DNA of 59,242 nucleotides from Kitasatospora sp. DSM 101779 (lineage in GTDB: Bacteria; Actinomycetota; Actinomycetes; Streptomycetales; Streptomycetaceae): contig NZ_JAHTIK010000001.1 of assembly GCF_025655475.1 (NCBI RefSeq), positions 3,931,236-3,990,477 of the forward strand. Reading direction: 5' to 3'. Each line of letters begins with the position of its first letter. The first letter of the stretch is position 1. This document shows positions 15,538 through 23,840 of the stretch, one piece after another. The position numbers were made by a program, and so were the translations under genes. The notes beneath the pieces were generated by a model. The model ran no database searches and had not been told where the DNA came from. It worked only from the letters and a program-made list of their open reading frames with translations.

Positions 15538-16149
15538 CTACCCCTTTTCGCCTTGAAGACCGCCCTGGGCCGGGGTGATGCGGCCGTGCACGAGGCGTAC
15601 CAGGGCGGCGTGCACGTCGTCCAGGCTGCGGTCGGGCTGGAAGGCCAGCCAGTCCAGGGCGACCACCAGCACCATGCCGAACAGCGCCGAGGCGATCAGC
15701 TGGGTGTCCAGGTCCGCCGAGAGCAGGCCCTCGTGGACGGCCTCGTCGAGCACCCCGGCGACCACCGCGACGGCGCTGTCGCGCATCATCCGCAGCGTCT
15801 CGTGCCAGGCCCGGTTGGTCCGCCAGGTCTCGGCGACGAACAGCTGCGCGAAGGACGGGTAGGCGGCGATGAAGACCAGGCCGGCCCGGATCATCGCATC
15901 GACGCCCTCCAGCGGCGGTCTGCCCTCGGCGGCCTCCCGCAGCGAGTCGGTGAGCAGCCCGGTGCCGTGCTTGAGCAAGCCCTCGAACAGCTCGGTCTTG
16001 CTGGCGAAGTTGTAGTAGACGGTGCCCTTGGCCACCTGGGCGCGTTCGGCGATCTCGTCGACGGTGGTGGCGGAGAAGCCCTTCTCCGCGATGAGGGTGA
16101 CGGCGGCCTCGTACAGCTTCTGCCGGGTCGCGCTGCGGCGTTGGCTCAT
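15538..16149 (-). CDS. TetR family transcriptional regulator
   Basis: A 203-aa repressor. The DNA-binding domain is TRQKLYEAAVTLIAEKGFSATTVDEIAERAQVAKGTVYYNFASKTELF, a textbook TetR helix-turn-helix. The C-terminal domain (GLVFIAAYPSFAQLFVAETWRTNRAW... ALDWLAFQPDRSLDD) resembles YhgE/multidrug-linked regulators. It lies just downstream of the YhgE/Pip and ABC genes on the same strand, and a TetR-like palindrome sits upstream of the ABC gene (19268-19291), so it probably represses that operon. A 14-bp hairpin separates it from the YhgE/Pip gene. Confidence 0.87.
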   Translation of the reverse strand: MSQRRSATRQKLYEAAVTLIAEKGFSATTVDEIAERAQVAKGTVYYNFASKTELFEGLLKHGTGLLTDSLREAAEGRPPLEGVDAMIRAGLVFIAAYPSFAQLFVAETWRTNRAWHETLRMMRDSAVAVVAGVLDEAVHEGLLSADLDTQLIASALFGMVLVVALDWLAFQPDRSLDDVHAALVRLVHGRITPAQGGLQGEKG

Positions 16150-16208
16150 GGGTGCTTCCGGGAGGGTGGGGGACGCCGGCCGGCGCCGGGTGGGTGGAGG
16201 ACGAAGAA

Positions 16209-16242
16209 TGCCGGGCGCGCGGATCGTACCGCGCGCCCGGCA
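16209..16242 (-). terminator. hairpin between YhgE/Pip gene and tetR
   Basis: Perfect 14-bp stem TGCCGGGCGCGCGG / CCGCGCGCCCGGCA with loop ATCGTA. It lies 17 bp after the YhgE/Pip stop, consistent with (partial) termination before tetR. Confidence 0.75.
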
Positions 16243-16258
16243 GGGGTTCTGCGGGGTG

Positions 16259-18517
16259 TCAGAGCGACAGCTCGGGGTGCAGCCGGGAGAGCGTCCAGAC
16301 CTGGCGGCGGCGGGCGGTCAGCACGGTCAGCGCGAGCGCTCCGGCCCAGAAGGCGGCGAGCACGGCGCTGCCCGTCCACACGGCGGTGAGGTCACCGCCG
16401 CTGATCAGCCTGCGCAGTCCGGCGACCACGTAGGTCATCGGCAGGAAGGGGTGGATCGCGTTGAAGAATCCGGGGCTGGACTCGACCGGGTAGGTCCCGC
16501 CCGCCGAGGTGAGCTGCAGCATCAGCAGGGCGAGGGCCAGCAGCCGGCCGGCCGGGCCGAAGCGGGCGTTGATCCACTGCATCAGCGCGGTGAAGCAGAG
16601 CACGGTGAGTGCGAGGTAGCCGAGCAGGCCGGCCGTCCGCTCGGGCTGCAGGCCGAGGCCCCAGTGCAGCACGCCGATCAGTGCGGCGGCCTGGGCGAGG
16701 CCGATCGCGGCGGCGGGCAGCCAGCCGGCCAGCGCGACCCGCCAGGAGGGCGCGTTGCCGGCGAGGGCGCGCGGGCCGAGCGGGCGCATCAGCATGTAGG
16801 TGACCATCGCGCCGACCCACAGGGCGAGCGGCACGAAGTACGGGGCGAAGCCGGTGCCGTAGTTGGGCGCCTTGTTGAGCTCCTGGCGGGCGAGGGCGAC
16901 CGGGTCGCTCATCGCGGCGGTGCGGGCGGCGCGCTGGCCGTCGGTGTAGTCGGGGATCTTGGCGGCGCCGTCCTGCAACCCGGTGGCGAGCCTGCCGGAA
17001 CCGTCGGCAAGGGTGCCGAGGCCGTCGTCGAGGCGGGCGGCGCCGTCGGCGAGCTGGCCGGTGGCGGAGTCGAGGGCGGTCATGCCGGTGGAGAGCCGGT
17101 AGATGCCGCCGGAGAGGCGGTGGGCGCCGTCGTCGAGGCGGCCGAGGCCGCTGTCGAGGCTGCGGATGCCGGTGAGGGCGGCGGCGGTGCCCTGCTTGAT
17201 CTTGGCGGCGCCGTCGGCGACCTGGTGGGCGCCGTCGTCGAGGCGGTGCAGGTCGGCGACCTTGGCGTCGAACTTCGCGGCGAGGTCGGGGTCGGCGAGC
17301 TTCCGGGCGGCCGTCTGCACGTCGTCGGCGTAGGCCGCGACCTCGTCCAGCCTGGGCGTCGCCCGGTGGATCAGGGCGTCGGTGTCCTCGGCGGCGGTGA
17401 CCAGGCGGTGGCCGATCTTCGAGAGCTCGGCGTCCTCCCGGCAGTCGCCGGCGTCGTGGCCCGGGGCGGGCGTGCCACCGGGGCACTCCCGGGCGTACCT
17501 GGCGTCGATCTCGCCGGACACCTTGCGAGCGTCGGCGAGGACGGCCGCGGAGCGGGCGGGCAGGTCCTTCAGGTCGGTGGAGAGCTTCCCGGCGGCGTCG
17601 GCGGTGAGCCGGGCGGCGATGCGGATCTGCTCCGGGTACGTGTGCAGCACCGGGGAGATCCTGCGGGCCAGCGGGTCGACCTCGTCGGTGAGCTGGCGGG
17701 TGCCGTCGGCGACCTGCTGGGCGCCGGTGGTCAGCTTGGCCAGGCTGTCGTCGATCCGGGCGATGCCGTCGTCGAGGCTGGTGCTGCCCTGCTTGGCCTT
17801 GTCCAGGCCGGTGGCGAGGTCGGCGGCGCCGGTGCGGGCGGTGCGGCCGCCGGCGGCGAGCTGCTCGGCGCCGTCCTTGGCACGGGCGGTGCCGTCGGCG
17901 AGCTTCGCCGAGCCGTCGTGGGCGCGGTTCGCGCCGTCGGCGACCTGGTGGGCGCCGTCGGCGGCCTGCTCGGTGCGGTCGTGCAGGTCGGAGAAGCCGA
18001 GGAAGATCTTGTCGTAGAACCCGGCGGAGGCCTTGGCGCTGGCGGCGGCCCGGACCTCGCTGAACACCGTCTTGGAGATCGACCCGACGACGTAGTTGTT
18101 GGAGTCGTTGGTGCGCACCTGCAGGGTGCCGCGCTCCGGGTGGTCGCCGTTGCTGCTGGCGATGCCGGCGCTGAATCCGGCGGGGATGGTGAGGGTCAGG
18201 TAGTAGCGGCCGGTGGCGAGGCCCTTCTCGGCGTCGGCGGCTGTGGTCTCCTGCCAGCCGAAGGTGTGGCTCTGCCGGAGCTTGGCGGTCAGGTCGTGCC
18301 CGGCGTCCACCCGGTTGCCCTCGACGGTGACGGCGCGGTCCTCGTTGACGAGGGCGACCGGCAGCTTGTCCAGGCGGCCGTACGGGTCCCAGAAGGACCA
18401 GAGGTAGAGCGCGCCGTAGAGCAGCGGGAGCAGCAGCAGGGCGGCCATCGCGGCGCGGGGCAGCCGGCCGCGGGAGAAGCGGCCGAACTCCAGGCGGGCC
18501 AGGCTAAGCGCGCGCAT
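16259..18517 (-). CDS. YhgE/Pip family membrane protein
   Basis: A 752-aa protein of the YhgE/Pip family (phage-infection-protein-like, ABC-2-type permeases). It has one N-terminal membrane helix (AAMAALLLLPLLYGALYLWSF), then a large extracellular region with many ADGAxxLADGxxxL helical repeats (about residues 180-520) forming a long coiled stalk. Five C-terminal helices follow, starting near YFVPLALWVGAMVTYMLMRP and including the family's ALMQWINARFGPAGRLLALALLMLQLTSAGGTYPVE. The ATP-binding partner is encoded immediately upstream with a 14-bp overlap. Such pairs are thought to export lipids, peptides or drugs. Confidence 0.9.
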   Translation of the reverse strand: MRALSLARLEFGRFSRGRLPRAAMAALLLLPLLYGALYLWSFWDPYGRLDKLPVALVNEDRAVTVEGNRVDAGHDLTAKLRQSHTFGWQETTAADAEKGLATGRYYLTLTIPAGFSAGIASSNGDHPERGTLQVRTNDSNNYVVGSISKTVFSEVRAAASAKASAGFYDKIFLGFSDLHDRTEQAADGAHQVADGANRAHDGSAKLADGTARAKDGAEQLAAGGRTARTGAADLATGLDKAKQGSTSLDDGIARIDDSLAKLTTGAQQVADGTRQLTDEVDPLARRISPVLHTYPEQIRIAARLTADAAGKLSTDLKDLPARSAAVLADARKVSGEIDARYARECPGGTPAPGHDAGDCREDAELSKIGHRLVTAAEDTDALIHRATPRLDEVAAYADDVQTAARKLADPDLAAKFDAKVADLHRLDDGAHQVADGAAKIKQGTAAALTGIRSLDSGLGRLDDGAHRLSGGIYRLSTGMTALDSATGQLADGAARLDDGLGTLADGSGRLATGLQDGAAKIPDYTDGQRAARTAAMSDPVALARQELNKAPNYGTGFAPYFVPLALWVGAMVTYMLMRPLGPRALAGNAPSWRVALAGWLPAAAIGLAQAAALIGVLHWGLGLQPERTAGLLGYLALTVLCFTALMQWINARFGPAGRLLALALLMLQLTSAGGTYPVESSPGFFNAIHPFLPMTYVVAGLRRLISGGDLTAVWTGSAVLAAFWAGALALTVLTARRRQVWTLSRLHPELSL

Positions 18518-19250
18518 CGGCGGCCTCCTCCTCGGGTGCCGCGGCGGTCTCCGCGGAGTCGTCCGTGCGGGTCGTGCGCGCGGTCAGGTCGGCGAGGCCG
18601 GCGGCGCGGCCGGCGTCGGTGGTGGTGGCCAGCACCGTGGTGCCGCGGTCGGCGACGTCGCGGAGCAGCTGCCAGGCGGCGCGGCGGCCGGTGTCGTCGA
18701 GGCGGTCGTCGATGTCGTCGGCGCAGAGCAGCCGGGGCCCGCCGATCAGGGCGAGCGCGGTCGAGAGCCGCAGTCGGTCGAGCGCGCCGAGCTCCCGGGC
18801 GGGGGTGTGCAGCCCGTCGGGCAGGGTCGCCGGGTCGAGTCCGGCGGCGGCGAGCGCCTCGGCGGCCCGCCGGTCGGTGCCGCGGCGGACCAGGGGAGCG
18901 AACGGGCGCCCGTGCAGGTGGAGCTGCTCGCGCAGGTGGGCGGCGACGCTGAGCGCCGGGTCGGGCTCGTTGACGCCGGGGACGGGGCCGAGCGCGGCGA
19001 TCCTCCGGACCTTGGCGGCGTGCCGCGGCAGTTCCAGGCCGTCGACGGCGGCGTGGCCCGCGGTGGGGCGCATCCGTCCGGTGAGGGTCAGCAGCAGGGA
19101 GGTGCGGCCGGTGCCGGCCTCGCCCTCCAGCGCGACCAGGGCGCCCGGTGGCGCCTCGAATCCGACATCCCGGTAGACCCAGCCCCGTCCTCCGCGCAGT
19201 GACAACGCCTCGGCGCGGACGGCGGCCCCGGTGGTGTTCCGGTCGGCCAT
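18504..19250 (-). CDS. degenerate ABC-type ATP-binding protein, partner of YhgE/Pip
   Basis: A 248-aa ABC ATPase-like protein with eroded motifs. The Walker A reads GEAGTGRTSLL, with arginine in place of the catalytic lysine; the signature is ELGALDRLRLSTAL instead of LSGGQ; Walker B is PRLLCADDIDD; the H-loop is absent or reads LATTTDAG. It probably binds nucleotide weakly or acts as a regulatory subunit. The 14-bp overlap with the YhgE/Pip gene implies a 1:1 complex. A palindromic operator lies 18 bp upstream of the start. Confidence 0.8.
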   Translation of the reverse strand: MADRNTTGAAVRAEALSLRGGRGWVYRDVGFEAPPGALVALEGEAGTGRTSLLLTLTGRMRPTAGHAAVDGLELPRHAAKVRRIAALGPVPGVNEPDPALSVAAHLREQLHLHGRPFAPLVRRGTDRRAAEALAAAGLDPATLPDGLHTPARELGALDRLRLSTALALIGGPRLLCADDIDDRLDDTGRRAAWQLLRDVADRGTTVLATTTDAGRAAGLADLTARTTRTDDSAETAAAPEEEAADARA

Positions 19251-19267
19251 GGCGCCCCTCCCCCGTT

Positions 19268-19291
19268 TTTGAACTGACCAGTCAGTTCAAA
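19268..19291. promoter_or_regulatory. TetR-type operator upstream of ABC-YhgE/Pip operon
   Basis: Perfect inverted repeat TTTGAACTGAC-CA-GTCAGTTCAAA (11-bp arms), immediately upstream of the ABC start at 19250. GAACTGACxxGTCAGTTC is a common form of TetR operator in actinobacteria; the tetR gene at 15538-16149 is the natural candidate. Confidence 0.8.
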
Positions 19292-19304
19292 TATACGGGC
19301 ACCG

Positions 19305-19333
19305 CGGGCCCGGTCCTCACCGGACCGGGCCCG
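19305..19333 (-). terminator. hairpin downstream of the AhpD-like gene
   Basis: Stem CGGGCCCGGTCC / GGACCGGGCCCG with loop TCACC. It lies between the end of the AhpD-like gene (19397) and the operator of the ABC operon. Confidence 0.7.
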
Positions 19334-19396
19334 ACGGACTGTGAGATGCCTTACGGCTGCCCCGGATCGGCCGCCGCACACCGAACGGGCCGGCCC

Positions 19397-19876
19397 TCAG
19401 GCCTGCTTGGGGGCCGGGCTCATCCGGGAGGTGATGGCGATCCGGTTCCACGAGTTGATCGCGATGATCAGGGCGATCAGCTGGGCCAGCTCCTGCTGGT
19501 CGAAGTGCTTGGCGGCCTCGTCGTAGACGGCGTCCGGCACGTGCCCCTGGGTGACCAGGGTGACGGCCTCGGTCAGGGCGAGGGCGGCGCGCTCGCGGGC
19601 GGTGTACCAGGGGGCCTCGCGCCAGGCCGGCAGGGTGGCGAGGCGGTGCTCCTGCTCGCCGCCCTTGCGGGCGTCGGTGGTGTGCATGTCCAGGCAGAAC
19701 GCGCAGCCGTTGATCGCCGAGGCGTGGATCTTGACCAGCTCGGCCAGCGCGGACTCGATGCCGGCCCGGGCGGCGCGGTCCAGGTCGATCATCGCGCGGT
19801 AGAAGCCGGCAGCCTGCTCGGGGAGGGAGATCCGCTGGACGGGGGCGGGGACGTAGGCAGTCTCGTTCGTCGTCAT
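19397..19876 (-). CDS. carboxymuconolactone decarboxylase/AhpD-like protein
   Basis: A 159-aa AhpD-like protein of the CMD family. The redox motif is INGCAFCLDMH (CxxC followed by H three residues on), the peroxidase/disulfide-reductase signature of AhpD. Following helices include APWYTARERAALALTEAVTLV and QQELAQLIALIIAINSWNRIAIT, both standard. It probably reduces peroxides or reacts with a lipoyl partner. It is divergent to the MocR-type regulator at 19926, with a shared 49-bp promoter region containing AAGTGGCCC boxes, so it is a likely target. Confidence 0.88.
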   Translation of the reverse strand: MTTNETAYVPAPVQRISLPEQAAGFYRAMIDLDRAARAGIESALAELVKIHASAINGCAFCLDMHTTDARKGGEQEHRLATLPAWREAPWYTARERAALALTEAVTLVTQGHVPDAVYDEAAKHFDQQELAQLIALIIAINSWNRIAITSRMSPAPKQA

Positions 19877-19894
19877 GGGCCCACGCTAGGAGCG

Positions 19895-19944
19895 AAGTGG
19901 CCCGCGGGTGTGGTTCATTGGCGGTATGGAATCCTGGGCCACTT
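19895..19944. promoter_or_regulatory. inverted pair of AAGTGGCCC boxes between ahpD-like gene and mocR
   Basis: AAGTGGCCC at 19895-19903 and its inverse GGGCCACTT at 19936-19944 flank the start of the MocR-type gene. The form resembles the AAGTGGNC half-sites described for PdxR/MocR regulators (recalled, not checked). Position suggests autoregulation and control of the divergent gene. Confidence 0.6.
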
Positions 19945-21362
19945 TCGGCGGCGACCTGCACCTCGACCTGACCGCGGGGCGCTCCCGGGGCCTGGGCCTG
20001 CGGGCCGCCCTGGAGGACGCGCTGCGCGAGGCCGTCCGCACCGGGCGGCTGCCTCGGGGCACCCGGCTGCCGTCCTCGCGGGAGCTCTCCCGGGACCTCG
20101 GGATCGCCCGGAACACCGTGGCGGAGGCGTACGCGCAGCTCTCGGCCGAGGGCTGGCTGGCCTCCCGGCAGGGCTCGGGCACGGTGGTGGCCGACCGCGG
20201 CACCCCGTCCGTGCCCACCGCCGCGGCTCCCGTGCCGCGCACTCCGGCCGTCCGGCACGACCTGATGCCGGGCCGCCCGGACGTCTCGCGGTTCCCGCGG
20301 TCCGCCTGGCTGGCGGCCGCCCGCCGCGCGCTGGCCACCGCCCCGCACGAGGCCTTCGGCTACACCGACCCTCGCGGCCGGATCGAGCTGCGCCGCGCCC
20401 TGGCCGGCTACCTCGCCCGGGTCCGCGGCGTGCGGACCGATCCCGAGCGGCTGGTCGTCTGCGCCGGCTACACCCAGGGCCTCGGCCTGCTCTGCGAGGT
20501 GCTGCGCGAGCAGGGCGTCGGCACCGTCGCGGTCGAGGAGTACGGGCTGCCGCCGCAGCTGGCGGTGCTGGCCGCCAAGGGCCTGGCCACCGCGGCCCTG
20601 CCGCTGGACGCCGGCGGCGCCCGCACCGACCTGCTGGCCGGCACCGGGGCCGGGGCGGCGGTGCTCACCCCGGCGCACCAGTTCCCGACCGGGGTGCCGC
20701 TGCGGGCCGCCCGGCGGGCGGCCGCCGTCGCCTGGGCGCAGGAGAGCGGCGGGCTGGTGGTGGAGGACGACTACGACGGGGAGTTCCGCTACGACCGCCA
20801 GCCGGTCGGCGCGATGCAGGCGCTGGACCCGGAGCGGGTGGTCCACGCGGGCACCGTGAGCAAGAGTCTGGCACCGGGCCTGCGGATCGGCTGGCTGGCG
20901 CTGCCGGCCGCGCTGGTCGGCCCGGTGGCCCACCGCAAGGAGCTGGCGGACGGCCAGTCCGGGGTGATGGACCAGCTGACCCTGGCCGAGCTGATCACCT
21001 CCGGCGCCTACGACCGGCACGTGCGGCGCAGCCGGCTGCAGTACCGGCGGCGGCGCGACCGGCTGGTGGCGGTGCTGGCGGAGCGGGCGCCGGAGGTCCG
21101 GGTCACCGGCATCGCGGCCGGGCTGCACGCGGTGCTGGAGCTGCCGCCCGGCTCGCTGGACGAGGAGGAGCTGCGCCGCCAGGCCGCCTGGCTGGGCCTG
21201 TCGCTGAACACCCTGGGCTGGTGCCGGACGCCGTCCGCCGGCCTGGAGCCGGACCGCCCGCCGGCGCTGGTGATCGGCTACGGCACCCCGTCGGACCGGG
21301 CCTTCGAGCCGGCCCTGGACGCGCTCTGCAGCCTGATCCGGCTCTCGGCGCCCGGGGCGTGA
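19926..21362 (+). CDS. MocR/PdxR-type PLP-dependent regulator
   Basis: A 478-aa fusion of a GntR-type winged helix and a fold-type I aminotransferase. The N-terminal part is LREAVRTGRLPRGTRLPSSRELSRDLGIARNTVAEAYAQLSAEGWL; the aminotransferase part has GYTQGLGLLCEVL, VVEDDYDGEFRYD (the conserved Asp that contacts the PLP ring) and GTVSKSLAPGLRIGW (lysine that forms the Schiff base). The start at 19926 is chosen over 19908 because the protein then begins MESWATFGGDLHLDL, as in relatives. The ligand may be PLP itself or an amino-compound. Confidence 0.9.
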   Translation: MESWATFGGDLHLDLTAGRSRGLGLRAALEDALREAVRTGRLPRGTRLPSSRELSRDLGIARNTVAEAYAQLSAEGWLASRQGSGTVVADRGTPSVPTAAAPVPRTPAVRHDLMPGRPDVSRFPRSAWLAAARRALATAPHEAFGYTDPRGRIELRRALAGYLARVRGVRTDPERLVVCAGYTQGLGLLCEVLREQGVGTVAVEEYGLPPQLAVLAAKGLATAALPLDAGGARTDLLAGTGAGAAVLTPAHQFPTGVPLRAARRAAAVAWAQESGGLVVEDDYDGEFRYDRQPVGAMQALDPERVVHAGTVSKSLAPGLRIGWLALPAALVGPVAHRKELADGQSGVMDQLTLAELITSGAYDRHVRRSRLQYRRRRDRLVAVLAERAPEVRVTGIAAGLHAVLELPPGSLDEEELRRQAAWLGLSLNTLGWCRTPSAGLEPDRPPALVIGYGTPSDRAFEPALDALCSLIRLSAPGA

Positions 21363-21369
21363 CCCGCCG

Positions 21370-21513
21370 TCATCCGTTCTTCCGGGAGCCGATCTCGAAG
21401 AGCAGGATGACGAAGCCGGCGAAGACGTGCGTGGCGACCATGTAGATCGCGGCGCGGATCAGGACCCGGCGGTCGGTGCGCCGTCCGGCGTCGGTGGTGG
21501 TGGGCTTGCTCAT
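21370..21513 (-). CDS. tiny membrane protein, DUF6126-like (47 aa)
   Basis: Short gene read by hand: ATG at 21513, TGA at 21370-21372. The product starts MSKPTTTDAGRRTDRRVLIR, then has one membrane helix AAIYMVATHVFAGFVILLFE and ends IGSRKNG. It lies 27 bp downstream of the XRE-cupin gene on the same strand, behind GGAGG, so the two form an operon. I recall DUF6126 proteins as occurring in this position in Streptomyces, but their role is unknown. Confidence 0.75.
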   Translation of the reverse strand: MSKPTTTDAGRRTDRRVLIRAAIYMVATHVFAGFVILLFEIGSRKNG

Positions 21514-21540
21514 GTCCGTCCTCCTGGGGTGTCGGGCCGG

Positions 21541-22131
21541 TCAGATCCGGGGTGCGTCGCCGAGGCACAGGTCGCCGCCCGGGCTTTGCAGCAGGGTGTG
21601 CAGGAACAGCAGTTCGACGCCGTCGGGCGTGTCGGCGGCGATGCAGTGCGGGGTGAGCGAGTCGAAGTGCGCCGAGTCGCCCTCGTCGAGGTGGTGGATG
21701 CTCTCGCCGAGGGTGAGCCGCAGCCGCCCGCGCAGCACGTAGAGCCATTCCTCGCCGGGGTGCACCCGGACGACCGCGTCCTGCACGCTCGGCGGCACCT
21801 GGACGCGCAGGGCCTGCATCGCGCGGCCGGGTGCGCCGGCCCGCCGGTAGCCCCAGCCGCCGGCCTGGCCGGGCTCGATGGCGCCGCCGCGGACCACCGG
21901 GTCGGGCTCTCCGGACTGCTCGCCGAGCAGCCCGGAGACGCTGGTGCCGTAGGCGCGGGCGAGACCGAGCAGCACGGGCAGCGAGGGCTGCCGACGCCCG
22001 GTCTCCAACCGCGACAGATAGGCTGGGGAGAGGCCGACCCGGGCGGCCGCGCCCTCCAGGGTCAGCCGCCCCGCCATCCGGTGCTCGCGCAGTCGCGTGC
22101 CGAGGCCCGCGACCTCCTGGTCGTCCTTCAT
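21541..22131 (-). CDS. XRE-family regulator with C-terminal cupin domain
   Basis: A 196-aa regulator. Helix-turn-helix: GTRLREHRMAGRLTLEGAAARVGLSPAYLSRLETGRRQPSLPVLLGLARAYG. The C-terminal cupin (about residues 95-190) contains VRVHPGEEWLYVLRGRLRLTLGE and LDEGDSAHFDSLTPHCIAA, the standard two cupin motifs. This class senses small ligands. The ATG at 22131 is preferred over earlier starts that would read through the palindromic promoter. Two overlapping palindromes at 22160-22187 probably are its operator. The tiny membrane protein follows. Confidence 0.88.
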   Translation of the reverse strand: MKDDQEVAGLGTRLREHRMAGRLTLEGAAARVGLSPAYLSRLETGRRQPSLPVLLGLARAYGTSVSGLLGEQSGEPDPVVRGGAIEPGQAGGWGYRRAGAPGRAMQALRVQVPPSVQDAVVRVHPGEEWLYVLRGRLRLTLGESIHHLDEGDSAHFDSLTPHCIAADTPDGVELLFLHTLLQSPGGDLCLGDAPRI

Positions 22132-22159
22132 GCGACCAGTCCACACCCGCCGTGCCTGC

Positions 22160-22187
22160 GGGGCAAGAAATTTGCCCCAGAGGCAAA
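22160..22187. promoter_or_regulatory. two overlapping palindromes upstream of XRE-cupin gene
   Basis: GGGGCAA-GAAAT-TTGCCCC (22160-22178) and TTTGCC-CCAGA-GGCAAA (22171-22187) share the half-site TTGCC. The alternation GGCAA/TTGCC every 11-12 bp looks like tandem dimer sites on one DNA face. Lies 29 bp upstream of the XRE start. Confidence 0.7.
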
Positions 22188-22198
22188 CCGGCCCGTTC

Positions 22199-23719
22199 TC
22201 AGCCGACCAGCGCCCGCTCGTCCTCCGGGCGGACGGACTCGTCGTGCCCGGCACCGCCGGTCTCCTGCCCGCCGGTCTCCTGTCCGCCGGTCTGCGGACG
22301 GCGCTTCGGCAGCGCCCCCATCAGCAGGAACACCAGCAGCAGGCCGCCGGCCACCCACCACAGCGAGGCGCTGAACGCGGCCGTGAACGCCCGCCCGTCG
22401 GCGAGTTCGGCCGGCGCCGCACCGTCGACCACCCCGAAGAACGCCACCGAGGTCAGGCCGAGGCCGAGCGCCACGCCCAGCTGGTTCACCGTGTTGACCA
22501 GGCCGGAGGCCGACCCGGCGTGCTCCCGCGGCACCTCGGAGAGCACCGCGTCCGTCAGCGGGGCGACGATCAGGCCCATCCCGGCGCCCATCACCACCAG
22601 CGGCGCGGCCATCTGCCAGGGGGTGATGCCGGTGCCCAGCCACTCGGCGAGGGCGAGGTACAGGCCGGTGCCCGCCGCCATCACCAGCGCGCCCGCCCGC
22701 AGCACCGCCCGGCCGAACCGCGGCACCAGCTTCTGCACCGAGAGCCCGGCGGCGGTGGAGACCGCCAGCGAGAACGGCAGGCCGGTCAGCCCGGCCTTCA
22801 GCGGGCTCCAGCCGAGGCCGAGCTGCATGTAGAGCGTCCAGACCAGGAAGAACACGCCGCAGGCGGTGCCGTGGCCGAGCTGCACACCGATCCCGGCTGC
22901 GAAGCTGCGCACCCGGAACAGCGAGAGTTCCACCAGCGGCGAGCCGTCCCGGCGGGACTTGGCCCGCTCGTACCGGACGAACAGCGCCAGCACCGCGAGT
23001 CCGCCGGCCATCACCGCGTAGCCCCACAGCGGCCAGCCGAGCTCGCGGCCCTGGGTCAGCGGGTAGAGCACCATCAGCAGGCCCGCGCTGGCCAGTGCCA
23101 TGCCGACCAGGTCCAGCCGGAGCGCCTGCGGCGCCTTCGACTCGTCGATGAAGACCCGGCCGAGCAGCAGGCCGGCCACGCCGACCGGCAGGTTGACCAG
23201 GAAGATCGGCCGCCAGCCGAGGCCGGCCACGTCCCACTCGGTGAGCAGCGCGCCCAGCAGCGGCCCGCTCACGGCGCCCAGGCCCACCATCGCGCCGAAC
23301 AGGCCGAACACCTTGCCGCGCTCCTCCGCGGGGAAGCCCGCGTGGACGATCGCCAGCACCTGGGGCACCATCAGCGCGCCCGCCGCACCCTGCAGCACCC
23401 GTGCCGCGACGAGCATGTCGGGCCCGGTCGCGAAGCCGCAGAGCGCCGAGGCGGCCGTGAAGCCGGCGATGCCCAGCAGGAAGAGCCGCTTTCGGCCGTA
23501 GATGTCGCCGAGCCGGCCGCCGGTGATCAGGCCGACCGCGAAGGCCAGCGCGTAGCCCGCGCTGATCCACTGCAGGGCGCTGAACGAGGCGCCGGTCTCC
23601 TCCCGGATGCTCGGCATCGCGATGTTGACGATGGTGACGTCCACCAGGTCCATCAGGCTGGCCGTCATCACCACGGCCAGCGCGAACCAGCGCCTGCGGT
23701 CGGGACGTTCGGGGGTCAT
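22199..23719 (-). CDS. MFS drug transporter, DHA2 (14-helix) family
   Basis: A 506-aa exporter. First helix RWFALAVVMTASLMDLVDVTIVNIAMP carries the DHA2 motif D1 (LDxTIVNxAxP form). Motif A follows as GRLGDIYGRKRLFLLG. Motif C-like GLGAVSGPLLGALLTEW appears in helix 5. Antiport of cationic or antibiotic molecules with protons is the expected activity. The C-terminus ends in a short repeat TGGQETGGQETGG. ATG at 23719 is divergent to the WYL regulator at 23841; the 121-bp spacer has a direct repeat TAGGCCG(C). Confidence 0.9.
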   Translation of the reverse strand: MTPERPDRRRWFALAVVMTASLMDLVDVTIVNIAMPSIREETGASFSALQWISAGYALAFAVGLITGGRLGDIYGRKRLFLLGIAGFTAASALCGFATGPDMLVAARVLQGAAGALMVPQVLAIVHAGFPAEERGKVFGLFGAMVGLGAVSGPLLGALLTEWDVAGLGWRPIFLVNLPVGVAGLLLGRVFIDESKAPQALRLDLVGMALASAGLLMVLYPLTQGRELGWPLWGYAVMAGGLAVLALFVRYERAKSRRDGSPLVELSLFRVRSFAAGIGVQLGHGTACGVFFLVWTLYMQLGLGWSPLKAGLTGLPFSLAVSTAAGLSVQKLVPRFGRAVLRAGALVMAAGTGLYLALAEWLGTGITPWQMAAPLVVMGAGMGLIVAPLTDAVLSEVPREHAGSASGLVNTVNQLGVALGLGLTSVAFFGVVDGAAPAELADGRAFTAAFSASLWWVAGGLLLVFLLMGALPKRRPQTGGQETGGQETGGAGHDESVRPEDERALVG

Positions 23720-23840
23720 GGTGCTCCTCGGAAGCGCGTGGGAGTGGTCTCGGGGTCCTCGGGGGCCTTGCTGGACCGCCTCCGACGCTAGGCCGCGATT
23801 AGGCCGGATCCTGACCGCAATGTGCGCCAGACTCCGAGCC

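Noticed and set aside
16022..18952. 976-codon open frame on the plus strand
   Set aside because: Antisense to the YhgE/Pip gene, glycine/valine-rich shadow with no motif.
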